Below, piece after piece: positions 8,323 to 18,747 of a DNA stretch of 64,000 nt. The notes below the pieces were generated by a model. That model saw only the letters and a program-made list of their open reading frames with translations. It was not told the DNA's origin and did no database searches. Both the position numbers and the translations under genes were made by a program. Source of the stretch: a bacterium (GTDB taxonomy: Bacteria > Desulfobacterota > Desulfocorpusculales > Desulfocorpusculum); assembly GCA_037481695.1 (NCBI GenBank), contig JBBFLE010000003.1, forward strand, positions 248,001 to 312,000, in the 5' to 3' direction. Positions within the stretch are counted from its first letter, which is position 1, and every line of letters starts with the position of its first letter.

Positions 8323-11300
8323 TCAATGAAGGCAATGGTACTCCTGGAGGCAGCGCACCTCGAGCCTCTTTTTCCTTAGGGCCTCGATGCCATTTACCGT
8401 TGCCGCAGCTCCGCTCAGGGTGGTGACTATGGGGATGTTGAAAGCTGTGGCAGTGCAGCGGATGGCCACCTCGTCCTGCCTGGGGGTTCGACCAGGGGTT
8501 GGTATGTTGATTATGAGATGGATCTGCCCGTTTTTTATTAGATCCACCACATTGGGCCTTCCCTCTGAGACCTTTCGGATCCTGGTCACCTCTATGTCGT
8601 TTCGAATCAGCGCATTGGCCGTGCCTTCGGTGGCCACTATGTCAAAGCCCAAATCCACCAGCCTCTTGACGATGTAAAGGATGTTTCTCTTGTCCTTGTT
8701 CCTCACGCTTACGAAAACCGTCCCCTCAAGGGGCAGTTGCAGATCAGCGGCCATCTGGCTCTTCGCAAAGGCCATTCCAAAGGCCGAGTCTATGCCCATG
8801 ACCTCTCCTGTGGAGCGCATTTCAGGTCCCAATATGGTGTCCACGCCCGGGAACCTCTTGAAGGGGAAGACCGACTCCTTGACTGCCAGATATGGAGGCC
8901 TCACCTCCTTGGTTATGCCCATTTCCCTTAGCTTCTGCCCCATCATCACACGGGTGGCCACCTTGGCCCAGGGGATCCCGGTGGCCTTGCTCACAAAAGG
9001 CACCGTGCGAGATGCCCTGGGATTTACCTCCAGTACATACACCACATCATTTTTGACCGCGTATTGGATGTTCATGAGCCCCACCACCTGCAGCTCCTTG
9101 GCAAGGGCATGGGTGTTGCGTCTGATCTCCTCCAGCACAGGCTCATTGAGGGTTATGGGAGGAAGCACGCAGGCACTGTCTCCTGAATGTATGCCCGCTT
9201 CCTCCACATGCTCCATGATCCCGGCAATTACCACATCCTGTCCGTCCGCCACAGCATCCACATCCACTTCTATGGCGTCTTCCAGGTACTTGTCTATGAG
9301 AATCGGTTTGTCCGGGGAGGCCTCCACAGCCATTGCCACGTAGGCCTCCAGGTCCTTCTCATGATATACGATCTCCATGGCCCTTCCCCCCAGCACAAAG
9401 GAGGGCCTTACAACCACAGGGTACCCTATTTCCGAGGCCACCTCCTTGGCTTGCGCAATGGATGTGGCTGTCCCGTTTTCGGGCTGCACCAGCCCCAGCT
9501 TCCTGAGCAGTTCCTGGAATCTCTCCCGGTCCTCGGCCCTGTCTATGCTGTCCGAAGAGGTACCCAGGAGTCTCACTCCGGCTTTCTGAAGGGAAACGGC
9601 CAGATTCAAGGGGGTCTGGCCCCCGAACTGCACAATGAGCCCCAGGGGCTTTTCCCTTTCCACTATGGCCAGCACATCCTCCCTGGTGAGGGGCTCGAAG
9701 TACAGCCTGTCGGAGGTGTCGTAATCCGTGCTGACGGTCTCTGGGTTGGAGTTCACCATTATGCTCTCGTAACCCATCTCCCTTAGGGCAAAGGAAGCAT
9801 GGCAACAGCAATAGTCGAACTCTATGCCCTGGCCTATGCGGTTGGGCCCTCCACCCAATATCATGACCTTGGGCCGATTTGAGGGCCGGCTCTCATCCAC
9901 CGGCTCATAAGTGGAATAGTAATAAGGGGTATAGGCTTCGAATTCCGCTGCGCAGGTATCCACCAGCTTGAAAGCTGGAACCACCCCAAGGGAGAGCCTC
10001 AGCTGCCTTACGGTCTCCTCCTCGGTGCCCCACATGTGAGCCAGTTGTACATCCGAGAAGCCGTAGCTCTTGGCCATCCAGAGAAGATCTTTTCCCACGG
10101 AGTCCTTCAAGGTCTCCAGGTCCACAGCCTCCCCTTCCTTTCGCCCCACTGCCTGCGGCCTGGCTGCCAGAATCTCCCTCTCCATGTCCACGAGCTGTTT
10201 GATGTGATGCAGGAACCACGGGTCTATGCTGGTGAGCCTGTGGATCTCCTCCACCTCCATTCCTTCCAACAGGGCTAGACGCACGAAGAAGATCCTCATG
10301 GGATTGGGGATTCTGAGCTTCTCCCTTATCCTGGCCCACCTCTCCTCGGGGGTCATGGCCTTGGGATCCGGCCGCCTCTGGAGCAACTTGAGCTGCACAG
10401 GGGTCTCCTGCCTGGATACCTCGGTGATGTTCTCGGGCGTCCAGACCTGCCAGTCTTTCCCGTCGTTGCCCAGCCCGTAGCGGCCTATCTCCAAAGATCT
10501 GAGCCCCTTTTGAAGCGCTTCCTTGAAGGTACGGCCTATGGCCATGGTTTCCCCCACTGACTTCATGGAAGTGGTGAGGGTGGGATCCGAGCCTGGAAAC
10601 TTCTCAAAGGTAAACCTGGGTATCTTCACCACACAGTAGTCTATGGTGGGCTCAAAAGAGGCAGGTGTCTCCCTGGTGATGTCATTGGCTATCTCATCCA
10701 GGGTATAACCCACGGCCAGCTTGGCGGCTATCTTGGCTATGGGAAAACCCGTGGCCTTAGAGGCCAGGGCAGAGCTCCTGGAGACCCTGGGATTCATCTC
10801 TATGATAACCATACGGCCGTCCATGGGGTTGATGGCGAACTGTATGTTGGAACCCCCTGTCTCCACCCCTATTTCCCTTATGCAGGCTATGGCCGCATCC
10901 CTCATGCGCTGATATTCCCAATCCGTCAGGGTCTGGGCCGGGGCCACCGTGATGCTGTCGCCCGTGTGTATTCCCATGGGATCCAGGTTCTCTATGGAGC
11001 ATATGATGACCACGTTGTCCTTGAGGTCCCGCATCACCTCCAACTCAAACTCTTTCCAGCCTATCACAGACTCTTCCAGCAGAATCTGCCGGATCATGCT
11101 CGCCTCTAGACCCCTGGCAGCCTTCTCCTCCAATTCTTCCAGATTGTAGGCCACCCCTCCCCCTATTCCGCCCAAGGTGAAGGCTGGCCTTATTATGACT
11201 GGAAAACCCAACTCCTGGGCCACGGCCCTGGCCTCTTCCAGGCAATGGGCCAGCCCGCTGCGAGGCAGATCCAACCCTATGCGAGCCATGGCCTCCCGGA

Positions 11301-11694
11301 AAAGCTGCCGGTTCTCGGCCTTCTTAATGGCCTCCAGCTTTGCCCCTATCATTTCCACGCCGAAGCGCTCCAAGACCCCGCTCTCGGCCACCTGAACCGC
11401 CACGTTGAGGCCGGTCTGCCCCCCCAGGGTGGGAAGAAGGGCATCGGGTCTTTCCCTCTCGATAATTCGCTCCACGGCCTCTGGCACTATGGGCTCTATG
11501 TAGGTGCGCTCAGCCATCTCAGGATCTGTCATTATGGTGGCGGGGTTGCTGTTGATGAGCACCACCTGATAACCTTCCTCCCTCAAAGCCTTGCAGGCCT
11601 GGCTTCCCGAGTAGTCGAACTCGCAGGCCTGACCAATGACTATGGGGCCGGAGCCTATGATCAAGATCTTGTGGATGTCCTCTCTCCTGGGCAT
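8323..11694 (-). CDS. carB: Carbamoyl-phosphate synthase large subunit
   Basis: The 1123-residue protein has the duplicated ATP-grasp architecture of CarB: N-terminal half beginning [22 protein letters not shown], second half with [19 protein letters not shown], and a C-terminal MGS-like allosteric domain ([16 protein letters not shown]). It makes carbamoyl phosphate from ammonia (channelled from CarA), bicarbonate and two ATP, for pyrimidine and arginine synthesis. It is slightly longer than the E. coli enzyme (1073 residues). The ATG at 11694 is preceded by AAGGTAAGGA. It follows carA by 143 bases on the same strand, and I see no terminator between them. Both ATP-grasp halves appear intact. 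Confidence 0.97.
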   Translation of the reverse strand: MPRREDIHKILIIGSGPIVIGQACEFDYSGSQACKALREEGYQVVLINSNPATIMTDPEMAERTYIEPIVPEAVERIIERERPDALLPTLGGQTGLNVAVQVAESGVLERFGVEMIGAKLEAIKKAENRQLFREAMARIGLDLPRSGLAHCLEEARAVAQELGFPVIIRPAFTLGGIGGGVAYNLEELEEKAARGLEASMIRQILLEESVIGWKEFELEVMRDLKDNVVIICSIENLDPMGIHTGDSITVAPAQTLTDWEYQRMRDAAIACIREIGVETGGSNIQFAINPMDGRMVIIEMNPRVSRSSALASKATGFPIAKIAAKLAVGYTLDEIANDITRETPASFEPTIDYCVVKIPRFTFEKFPGSDPTLTTSMKSVGETMAIGRTFKEALQKGLRSLEIGRYGLGNDGKDWQVWTPENITEVSRQETPVQLKLLQRRPDPKAMTPEERWARIREKLRIPNPMRIFFVRLALLEGMEVEEIHRLTSIDPWFLHHIKQLVDMEREILAARPQAVGRKEGEAVDLETLKDSVGKDLLWMAKSYGFSDVQLAHMWGTEEETVRQLRLSLGVVPAFKLVDTCAAEFEAYTPYYYSTYEPVDESRPSNRPKVMILGGGPNRIGQGIEFDYCCCHASFALREMGYESIMVNSNPETVSTDYDTSDRLYFEPLTREDVLAIVEREKPLGLIVQFGGQTPLNLAVSLQKAGVRLLGTSSDSIDRAEDRERFQELLRKLGLVQPENGTATSIAQAKEVASEIGYPVVVRPSFVLGGRAMEIVYHEKDLEAYVAMAVEASPDKPILIDKYLEDAIEVDVDAVADGQDVVIAGIMEHVEEAGIHSGDSACVLPPITLNEPVLEEIRRNTHALAKELQVVGLMNIQYAVKNDVVYVLEVNPRASRTVPFVSKATGIPWAKVATRVMMGQKLREMGITKEVRPPYLAVKESVFPFKRFPGVDTILGPEMRSTGEVMGIDSAFGMAFAKSQMAADLQLPLEGTVFVSVRNKDKRNILYIVKRLVDLGFDIVATEGTANALIRNDIEVTRIRKVSEGRPNVVDLIKNGQIHLIINIPTPGRTPRQDEVAIRCTATAFNIPIVTTLSGAAATVNGIEALRKKRLEVRCLQEYHCLH

Positions 11695-11837
11695 GTATCC
11701 TTACCTTCTGAGTTCCCTGCGGGTTCGCATGGGTTTTGAGATCTTCTAGGGAGGCTGCTCAGATTCCCTGAAGTTCCCTTCATCTGAGGCCCAAAACCCT
11801 TCTTGAGACTGGGCCGTGGCTGGGAAACCCTCTTGTC

Positions 11838-12995
11838 CTATTTTCGATTCTTTTCCATCATGGCCACAAAATCCCCAAACAAATACCTGGCGTCATGGGG
11901 TCCTGGGGCTGCCTCCGGGTGGTACTGCACGGATAGAATGGGCAGCCCTCTGTGGCGCAAACCCTCCAGAGTCTGGTCATTGAGGTTCACGTGTGTGAGC
12001 TCCACCTCCCGGGGATCCAGGCTTTCCATGTCCACGCAAAACCCGTGATTTTGAGCCGTTATCTCCACCTTACCCGTTCGCAAATCCTTTACAGGCTGAT
12101 TGCCTCCCCTGTGACCGAATTTCAGCTTGAAGGTGCGGCCACCCAAGGCCAGGCCCAATATCTGATGACCCAGACAGATCCCGAAAATGGGCCTCTTGCC
12201 CAAGAGTTCTCTGACGGTCTCTATCAGGTAGGGGACCCCTTCGGGGTCGCCAGGTCCATTCGAGAGAAATATGCCCTCGGGCTCCAGCTCCAGGATTTCG
12301 CGGGCCGTGGTGTGGGCCGGAACGACCCGCACGTGGCAGCCTGCCGAGGCCAGAAGCCGAAGAATGTTATACTTGACCCCACCGTCCACAGCCACCACCC
12401 TGTATGGAGCTTCTGGTCCCGTGCGATCCACGCCCGCTCGGGAGGGTTCATCCTTTCCCAGTTCCAGTTGCGTTTTCAATTCCTCCCACTCAAAGGGCTC
12501 CCTGCAGGTCACCTCCTTGACCAGGTCCCTACCTATGAGGCCTGGGGAACAACGGGCCTTTTCCACCAAAACATCTGGATCCGACTCCAGTGTGGAGAGA
12601 ACCGCCCTCATGGCCCCGGCCTGCCTGATATGCTTGGTAAGAGCCCTGGTGTCCACGCCTTCCACCGCCACTATGCCATGGAGTTTCAGGTAATCTCCCA
12701 GGGAACCCGTGGCCCTCCAGTTGCTGTAAGTGGGTGAGTATTCCCTTACCACGAATCCTTCCACATGGGGCTTCCAAGACTCCACATCCTGGGGATTGAC
12801 TCCGTAGTTGCCAATAAGCGGATATGTCATGGCCACGATCTGGCCCTTGTAAGAAGGATCTGTCAAAATCTCCTGGTATCCGCACATGGAGGTGTTGAAG
12901 ACCACTTCCCCGTAAGCCTCCCCCTCTGCCCCGAAGGAGTACCCTTTGAACCAAAGGCCGTCCTCCAGGGCCAGAACCGCATGCTTTCTCTCCAT
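11838..12995 (-). CDS. carA: Carbamoyl-phosphate synthase small (glutaminase) subunit
   Basis: The 385-residue CarA has an N-terminal substrate-channel domain ([32 protein letters not shown]) and a C-terminal class I glutamine amidotransferase. The latter shows the nucleophile motif [16 protein letters not shown] and the catalytic [12 protein letters not shown]. It hydrolyses glutamine and passes ammonia to CarB. The ATG at 12995 has GGGAGG five bases upstream; an in-frame ATG at 13010 is less well placed. It is first in a carA-carB unit. No pyrimidine-responsive leader is evident in the 273 bases upstream. Confidence 0.96.
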   Translation of the reverse strand: MERKHAVLALEDGLWFKGYSFGAEGEAYGEVVFNTSMCGYQEILTDPSYKGQIVAMTYPLIGNYGVNPQDVESWKPHVEGFVVREYSPTYSNWRATGSLGDYLKLHGIVAVEGVDTRALTKHIRQAGAMRAVLSTLESDPDVLVEKARCSPGLIGRDLVKEVTCREPFEWEELKTQLELGKDEPSRAGVDRTGPEAPYRVVAVDGGVKYNILRLLASAGCHVRVVPAHTTAREILELEPEGIFLSNGPGDPEGVPYLIETVRELLGKRPIFGICLGHQILGLALGGRTFKLKFGHRGGNQPVKDLRTGKVEITAQNHGFCVDMESLDPREVELTHVNLNDQTLEGLRHRGLPILSVQYHPEAAPGPHDARYLFGDFVAMMEKNRK

Positions 12996-13268
12996 ATTGC
13001 CTCCCTGCACCCGCAGGCCTCGGCCCTCCCTCAGTCAATCCTGAGCTCCCCGAGCTTCCCAATACCCCATCTGTTAGAAAACCTGGCTGTTGTACATCCA
13101 GCTGACGCCCACCCGGGCGGTGAGGGCCTGTCTCCCAAAGCCTTGATGAGTCCTTACTCTTCTCTCAGATCTTGTATGCAAATCCCATGAGCCCGACCCT
13201 CCCCGGAGGACCTGCTTCCTGGGGTCCTGGGCTTCAGTTTGGGCCAATCCTCCAGGCCACGATTCCTC

Positions 13269-14387
13269 TTATTTAAGAGAACCCCCCATGGCCTTTTCTG
13301 GAGATGTCTCCAAGTGCATGATGAGCAAGTTTGTTTCCCCCCGGCTGTACGAACCCCACAGGCTGCGAACATCCCAAGCCGGCATTACCACCAACTGAAG
13401 CATGGCATCAGTCCAACCTTCTTCCCATCTGGGTTCCATCCCACCAACTGTTTCCAGCAGATTATCCCGCACCTGCTCATGGAAATAAGATGCCAAAGCC
13501 CTGGCCCTGGGCAGGGAGGCCTGAAGCTCTCGGGCTTCCATGCTTCGAAGCTCCTGCAGAAATCCTTCCATCTTGTCACAGAAGGTCTTCCATGGCAGCA
13601 GATCTGCCAGTGCTTGCCGTACGCGGGCCGCTTCCCTGGAATCCAGGGGAGAAAACATGGGAAGCCTTAGGTGCATGAGAGCCAAAGGCATCTCCTCTCC
13701 TTCCTGGGCGGCCCGCTCCAGAAGGTGCTCCAATACCAGCCTATTGGGAGTCAAGAGGGGGAAATCCTGTTCTTGGTCCAAGGCGCACATCATTTCCGCA
13801 AAGGCTCGTACCCTCTGGGGTATCAGGATGTCGTCCTGCTCCAAAGTAGCAAGAGGCTCTCCCATCCAATGGGGCACATCCGCCTCCTCCACGCCCAGAT
13901 GCACAAACATCCGGGCCTGAGTCTGTTTTAAACCAGCCAGCTCCTCCCGGATTTCACTTCTTTGGCGGTCCAGGTCCTGGGCCAGTTGCAAGAGCAGCTG
14001 CCCTCTGAGAGTCTCTTCCTGGGGGGAGTGATCCTTAAGAGGTGTTCCATAATCACGAATCTTCTTGACCAGATCCCAACCCGGCTCCTCCTGTGATTCC
14101 AGGCCTGCGTAGTGAAGATATCTCAGGTAACCGCTTTCCTGGTAGAGGTTACCCAACCTTTCCCATTCCCCCAATAGAGCTCTTACGCTCTTATGATCCA
14201 GACTCAAACCCAGAGGCCGCCGCACGTGCACCCAGCCCATTTTCTGGGCTTCTTCTGTGTAGGGGGAAAGGCAGGAGAAAACAGGCTGAAGCACCAAGAT
14301 CTTCTCAAACCAAAGAAGCAGACCCCAAAGGGGCTTTGCCTCCAGGTCGATATAGGGAAAGTAAAGGACTGGCTTCAATCCTGCCAT
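13269..14387 (-). CDS. Unrecognised protein, 372 residues
   Basis: I do not recognise the family. The protein is soluble-looking, without signal peptide or membrane segment. It opens with KPVLYFPYIDLEAKPLW, a possible strand-loop start, and has a long charged middle with predicted helix or coiled coil (about residues 125-155, LRGQLLLQLAQDLDRQRSEI). There is no cysteine cluster or P-loop. Conserved-looking aromatic and proline patches near the N-terminus, together with codon use like the neighbours, argue for a genuine gene. The ATG at 14387 has only a weak ribosome site. It lies upstream of carA by 273 bases on the same strand and divergent from glnS, and context gives no function. Confidence 0.6.
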   Translation of the reverse strand: MAGLKPVLYFPYIDLEAKPLWGLLLWFEKILVLQPVFSCLSPYTEEAQKMGWVHVRRPLGLSLDHKSVRALLGEWERLGNLYQESGYLRYLHYAGLESQEEPGWDLVKKIRDYGTPLKDHSPQEETLRGQLLLQLAQDLDRQRSEIREELAGLKQTQARMFVHLGVEEADVPHWMGEPLATLEQDDILIPQRVRAFAEMMCALDQEQDFPLLTPNRLVLEHLLERAAQEGEEMPLALMHLRLPMFSPLDSREAARVRQALADLLPWKTFCDKMEGFLQELRSMEARELQASLPRARALASYFHEQVRDNLLETVGGMEPRWEEGWTDAMLQLVVMPAWDVRSLWGSYSRGETNLLIMHLETSPEKAMGGSLK

Positions 14388-14707
14388 CGATAGGTTCTCA
14401 TGAGGCCAAATTCCGAGGCCTTAAGGCTCCAGGCCCAAGCTCCAGCAAAGATCTATCACATCATATCATGAGCCGGGCCGATTCTGTAACTGCCATGTCC
14501 ACCGGCCCTTGCAGACCTGGCAGTTCCAGCTCTCCAGCAGGGCCCGGCTTGGGGATATGCTTATCCAGGAGCTCTAATGCATGACCGGAATCTCAGGTGC
14601 TGCCTGCATTGCCTTGACCATGGCCCTGACAGACCATATCATGGCCACGTAAAGCTAAGCTTGACATTTGAGGCAGGGCCTTTTTTGCAAGTGAATAGAA
14701 AGAGCCC
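14388..14707. other. Divergent intergenic region before glnS
   Basis: This 320-base gap lies between the unrecognised minus-strand gene and glnS. It holds a good sigma-70 promoter for glnS at 14614-14642 (listed separately). I see no ORF with a plausible ribosome site and no structured RNA family I recognise. Confidence 0.6.
14614..14642 (+). promoter_or_regulatory. Sigma-70 promoter of glnS
   Basis: TTGACC (14614-14619) and TATCAT (14637-14642) have an ideal 17-base spacer. Transcription would start near 14649, about 59 bases before the glnS ATG. Confidence 0.55.
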
Positions 14708-16390
14708 ATGAAAAAAGAGCCTGAATCCAGGGATTTCATCAGGGAGATAATTCGAGAAGACCTCCGAAAGGGAAAAAACAACGGGAGGGTGGCCACCCGT
14801 TTCCCTCCAGAGCCCAACGGCTTTCTTCACATAGGTCATGCCAAGTCCATATGTCTCAATTTCGGCATTGCACAGGAGTTCGGCGGCACCTGCAACCTGC
14901 GCTTCGACGACACCAATCCCACCAAAGAGGAGGCCAGGTATGTAGAATCCATCAAGGAAGATGTGCGATGGTTGGGCTTCGATTGGGGCAACAGGCTCTA
15001 CTTTGCATCGGACTATTTCGAGCAGCTCTACCAATACGCCTTGGAGCTCATTCGCAAGGGAAAGGCTTATGTGGACAGCTCCACCCAGGAAGAGATCCGA
15101 GAGATGAGGGGCACCCCCACCCAGCCGGGAAAAGAGAGCCCTTACCGAAATCGCTCAGTGGAGGAAAACCTGGAGCTCTTTGAGCGCATGAGAAAAGGGG
15201 AGTTTGCCGATGGCCAGCACGTGTTGAGAGCAAAGATCGACATGGCCTCCCCCAATTTGCTCATGCGGGATCCTGTGCTATATCGCATACGAAAAGTAAG
15301 ACACCATCGCACGGGCGACAGATGGTGCATCTATCCCATGTATGATTTCACCCACTGTCTTTCGGACGCCATCGAGGGCATAACCCACTCCATCTGCACC
15401 CTGGAGTTCGAGGTCAACAGACCCCTCTACGATTGGGTGCTGGAGAATGTAAGCGCCCCCTGCCACCCTCAGCAGATAGAGTTTGCAAGGCTCAACCTGA
15501 GTTACACGGTGCTGAGCAAACGAAAACTCATCCAGCTTGTGGAAAAAGGCATTGTACAGGGATGGGACGATCCCCGCATGCCCACCATCGCAGGGCTGAG
15601 AAGAAGGGGCTATACTGCCCAAGCCATAAGGGATTTCTGTGAAAGGATTGGGGTTGCCCGCAAAGACAGTCTTGTGGACATAGGGCTCCTGGAGCATTGT
15701 GTCAGAGAGGATCTGAACCGAAGGGCTCGCAGGGTCATGGCAGTGCTGAGACCTCTCAAGGTGGTCATAGAGAACTTTCCCGAGGGCAGGCTGGAGGAGT
15801 TGCAGGGCCCTTACCATCCAGATGATCCATCTTTGGGCTCCAGGCTGATCCCCTTTTCCAGAACCATCTTCATCGAGAAAGAAGACTTCATGGAAGAGCC
15901 TCCCCGCAATTTCCACAGGCTGGCACCGGGCAGGGAGGTTCGGCTGCGTTACGGCTTTTTCATAAAGTGTGTGGATGTGCTCAAGGACCCATCCAGCGGG
16001 CAGATCCTGGAGCTTCGCTGCACTTACGACCCACATACCAGAAGCGGTTTTGCACCTGACGGCCGAAAGGTCAAGGGCACCATTCACTGGGTTTCTGCAA
16101 AGCATTCACTGGAAGCCAGGGTGCATCTGTATGATCGGCTCTTCATGGTGGAGGATCCCAACGAGGGACCAGATTTCCTGAGCTACTTGAACCCAAGCTC
16201 CCTGGAGGTGATAGAGGGGGCAAGGGTGGAGCCCAGCCTGGCCGAGGCATCCCCTGGAGACCATTTCCAGTTCGAGCGCCTGGGTTACTTCAACCTGGAC
16301 CCCGTGGAAGGGGCCAAGGGAAAGCTGGTTTTCAATCGCACGGTTTCTCTAAAGGACACCTGGGCCAAGCTGGCCGGCCGCTCTATTTGA
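14708..16390 (+). CDS. glnS: Glutaminyl-tRNA synthetase
   Basis: The 560-residue class I synthetase charges tRNA-Gln directly with glutamine. The HIGH motif is FLHIGHAKS (residues 41-44) and the KMSKS equivalent is VLSKRKL (about residue 270). RFPPEPNG and [10 protein letters not shown] are characteristic of GlnRS as opposed to GluRS. Length matches the E. coli enzyme (554). The ribosome site (AGAAAGAG) is modest. GlnRS is not universal in bacteria, since many use GatCAB. Its presence fits the tRNA-Gln(CUG) gene at 34032. The last eight bases overlap, tail to tail, the end of the DUF5661 gene on the other strand. Confidence 0.96.
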   Translation: MKKEPESRDFIREIIREDLRKGKNNGRVATRFPPEPNGFLHIGHAKSICLNFGIAQEFGGTCNLRFDDTNPTKEEARYVESIKEDVRWLGFDWGNRLYFASDYFEQLYQYALELIRKGKAYVDSSTQEEIREMRGTPTQPGKESPYRNRSVEENLELFERMRKGEFADGQHVLRAKIDMASPNLLMRDPVLYRIRKVRHHRTGDRWCIYPMYDFTHCLSDAIEGITHSICTLEFEVNRPLYDWVLENVSAPCHPQQIEFARLNLSYTVLSKRKLIQLVEKGIVQGWDDPRMPTIAGLRRRGYTAQAIRDFCERIGVARKDSLVDIGLLEHCVREDLNRRARRVMAVLRPLKVVIENFPEGRLEELQGPYHPDDPSLGSRLIPFSRTIFIEKEDFMEEPPRNFHRLAPGREVRLRYGFFIKCVDVLKDPSSGQILELRCTYDPHTRSGFAPDGRKVKGTIHWVSAKHSLEARVHLYDRLFMVEDPNEGPDFLSYLNPSSLEVIEGARVEPSLAEASPGDHFQFERLGYFNLDPVEGAKGKLVFNRTVSLKDTWAKLAGRSI

Positions 16391-16820
16391 GAGCCTTGGC
16401 CTCTGTCTGGGCCAAGACGAATCTTGCCTTTAGAAGCCTGCGATAATAAGACTCCACCTTGGAGGAGTCCTTGGCCAACAGAGCCTTGAGAAGATCCCCC
16501 TCTAGCTCCGCCACCTCAAGCCTCTGGTAATAATCCATGGATTCCTTCAGATGAGCCAGCACTATTTTGCCGGTCAGAAGGGGATGGTTGTTGGTGACAT
16601 TGGCATCAGGAAATCGGGTTCCATGCTCCAGCTCCACCTCCAGCCCCACTTTGAACTCCTCCAAAGGAATGCGCATCCCCTCGGAATTTACCTCCTTGAG
16701 GATGATACGGGCTTCCTTGTCCGTGACCTTGGCATTCTTGAGACGGCTCCAGTCCCTGATGCCCAAAGCCTTGCATACCCTCTGCACCTCAGCTGGAGTC
16801 ACATAAACCGGAATTTCCAT
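16383..16820 (-). CDS. DUF5661 family protein
   Basis: The small cytoplasmic protein has 145 residues. The pattern [39 protein letters not shown] and [23 protein letters not shown] is what I recall for DUF5661, which has no known function. The C-terminal third is helical and lysine/arginine-rich. The ATG at 16820 follows AGGAGGTGAGCAG; the longer frame upstream runs into mdh and has no such site. It is last in the sdhA-sdhB-mdh unit, 46 bases after mdh. Its end overlaps glnS by eight bases on the opposite strand, so transcripts converge here. Confidence 0.7.
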   Translation of the reverse strand: MEIPVYVTPAEVQRVCKALGIRDWSRLKNAKVTDKEARIILKEVNSEGMRIPLEEFKVGLEVELEHGTRFPDANVTNNHPLLTGKIVLAHLKESMDYYQRLEVAELEGDLLKALLAKDSSKVESYYRRLLKARFVLAQTEAKALK

Positions 16821-16866
16821 CTGCTCACCTCCTCTGGCTGCCTTCTTGTGCATTTCTGGGAAGGGT

Positions 16867-17925
16867 TCAGCTAATTGAGAACTTTTCCTCCAGAATCCGG
16901 GCTGCAACACGGGTGTCTTCCTTTATGGCTTCAGCCGAGACCCTGAGTTCTTCTCCAATATCTTCCACATCCAATTCATAGATCTCCTCCACCCCGCCAG
17001 GACCGATCCTTGCCGGTACACCAAAACCCATGGAGTCTATTTTGTCCTGAGGTTCAATGAGGCCATACTCCTTTTCCAGAATGGCCACCACGGGTTGCAC
17101 CTCTGGCTCTCCGCTTATGATGGCCCGTAACATCTGCCCCACGGCCTTGGCAGGCCCCACCGAGGCGCTGTGACCCGTTGCTGCCACGAAATGTGTTCCT
17201 CCCTTTTTTGCCTGCTCCAGCACAGCCGCCACCCTTGTGGAATCAACTTTCTTGGCCCTCAAGAGAAGGTCCAGGGGGATTCCCCCCACAGAAAAAAAAC
17301 GGGGGCTCACCACCATGGAGTCTCCGTGGTCCCCGAAAACGATCCCCCTCATCTCATTGCCCGAGATGCCCAGCTCCTTGGCCATGGCATAACAGATGCG
17401 CCTGGCATCCAGGTTACCGGCCTGCCCCATCACCTTTTGCCTGGGAAAGCCGCTGACCTTGTACCCAACCCAGGTCATGGTAGTAACCGGATTCCCCATG
17501 AAAATCAGAATGGGAAGGTTTTCAGGATCGCAGCCCCCGTAAAGCCTTCTTATCTCCATGGAGGTCTGGGCAATGATTTCGGTGTTCACTCCCAAAAGAT
17601 CCCTTCTGCTTTGCCCCTCTTTTCTGGGAACTCCCACTCCCACGAATATCACGTCCAGACCGGCCATATCCTCCACCCTGTTGGTACCCACGAGTCTGGG
17701 TCTTCGGGTGGAGTTGGCCTTGAGATCCTCTATCCATGCAGCCGCCCTGTTGGGATAATCGGGCTGCGGTCTTCCGTAAAAGACTATTTCCTTGCCCAGC
17801 CCCTCATCCACAAGAAAGACCACAACATCCCTGGACACGTTTCCAAAACCCCATACCCCAATGCGATCCATCTCCCTGGGCCTCTGCACCAGGAAGCAGC
17901 CCTTTGCCAATCCCCCATCCTGCAT
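16867..17925 (-). CDS. mdh: Malate/lactate dehydrogenase family (probable malate dehydrogenase)
   Basis: The 352-residue NAD-dependent dehydrogenase has a Rossmann start (DRIGVWGFGNVSRDVV), the IFVGVGVPRKEGQSR loop, FMGNPVTTMTWV and the catalytic histidine region VFGDHGDSMVV. The mobile loop carries PRKEGQSRRDL, with arginines suited to a dicarboxylate substrate, so malate is more likely than lactate. The first glycine motif is GxGxxS, a slight departure from GxGxxG. The ATG at 17925 follows GGGAGGTAGAG. This adds about 18 residues before the Rossmann core, and an internal ATG at 17871 is an alternative. It lies 53 bases after sdhB, consistent with one C4-acid transcript. Confidence 0.85.
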   Translation of the reverse strand: MQDGGLAKGCFLVQRPREMDRIGVWGFGNVSRDVVVFLVDEGLGKEIVFYGRPQPDYPNRAAAWIEDLKANSTRRPRLVGTNRVEDMAGLDVIFVGVGVPRKEGQSRRDLLGVNTEIIAQTSMEIRRLYGGCDPENLPILIFMGNPVTTMTWVGYKVSGFPRQKVMGQAGNLDARRICYAMAKELGISGNEMRGIVFGDHGDSMVVSPRFFSVGGIPLDLLLRAKKVDSTRVAAVLEQAKKGGTHFVAATGHSASVGPAKAVGQMLRAIISGEPEVQPVVAILEKEYGLIEPQDKIDSMGFGVPARIGPGGVEEIYELDVEDIGEELRVSAEAIKEDTRVAARILEEKFSIS

Positions 17926-17978
17926 CTCTACCTCCCAGATTCCCAGGCTTGCCCAGCAGATCACTGCAAGGGTGTTTC

Positions 17979-18734
17979 TCAGGCAGGCCCCTGCCCTCCG
18001 GTGTCGGTGGAAAGTTCCTGTTGTGAGCCGGCTGCTATGCGCGCATCATGCAAGCGTTTTTTAGTGCGCCCCAGCCACTTGCGCACATCTATCTCCTTGG
18101 GACAGACCCTGGTGCATAGACCGTGGCCCTTGCAGCCCCAGATGCCTTGCTCCCTGTCCAGGATCTCCATTCTCTCCCTGGAAGCCTGATCTCTGGAGTC
18201 GAACAGATACCTGAAGGCCCTAAGCAGGGCCGCAGGCCCCAGAAATTCACTCTGTTTGGGTGTGATGGGGCAGGCAGCGGTGCAGCATGCACAGAGGATG
18301 CAGCGGATGGCCTCATCGTATACCTCTCTTTCCGAGGGACTCTGCAGCCTCTCCCTCTCGGGGGCCTGCTCCCCTGTTATCAGGTATGGCTTTACCTTTT
18401 CATACTTCTGGTAAAAGGGGTCCAGGTCCACCACCAGATCCCTGATCACCTGGAAATTGGGGAGGGGCTCCAGGGTGATCAGGCCTTCTGGGTACTCCTT
18501 CACAAGCCTCTGGCAGGCCAAACCACATACGCCGTTTATGAGCATGCCGTCAGAGCCGCATATGCCGTGGCCGCAGGAGCTCCTGAAAGCCAGGGAAGGA
18601 TCCTGTTCCCACCTCACCCTGTTCAGGCAATCCAGGATCCGCTCCCAGGGCTTGGCCTCCATGGAAAACTCATCATAATGGGGCTCTGATTCCCGGGTGG
18701 GATCCAGCCTGAAGACCCTCAGTGTCACCAGCAT
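17979..18734 (-). CDS. sdhB: Succinate dehydrogenase/fumarate reductase iron-sulfur subunit
   Basis: The product has 251 residues. The [2Fe-2S] plant-ferredoxin domain shows SSCGHGICGSDGM and CGLAC. The C-terminal half has CILCACCTAACP for [4Fe-4S] and GCKGHGLCTRVCPKEIDV for the [3Fe-4S]/[4Fe-4S] pair. It relays electrons from the SdhA flavin to the quinone or another acceptor. The ATG at 18734 has GGAG upstream, and the gene begins 13 bases after sdhA ends. No sdhC/D-type membrane anchor is found on either side, so the anchor is either encoded elsewhere or replaced by another partner. Confidence 0.93.
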   Translation of the reverse strand: MLVTLRVFRLDPTRESEPHYDEFSMEAKPWERILDCLNRVRWEQDPSLAFRSSCGHGICGSDGMLINGVCGLACQRLVKEYPEGLITLEPLPNFQVIRDLVVDLDPFYQKYEKVKPYLITGEQAPERERLQSPSEREVYDEAIRCILCACCTAACPITPKQSEFLGPAALLRAFRYLFDSRDQASRERMEILDREQGIWGCKGHGLCTRVCPKEIDVRKWLGRTKKRLHDARIAAGSQQELSTDTGGQGPA

Positions 18735-18747
18735 GTGCGTGTGCTCC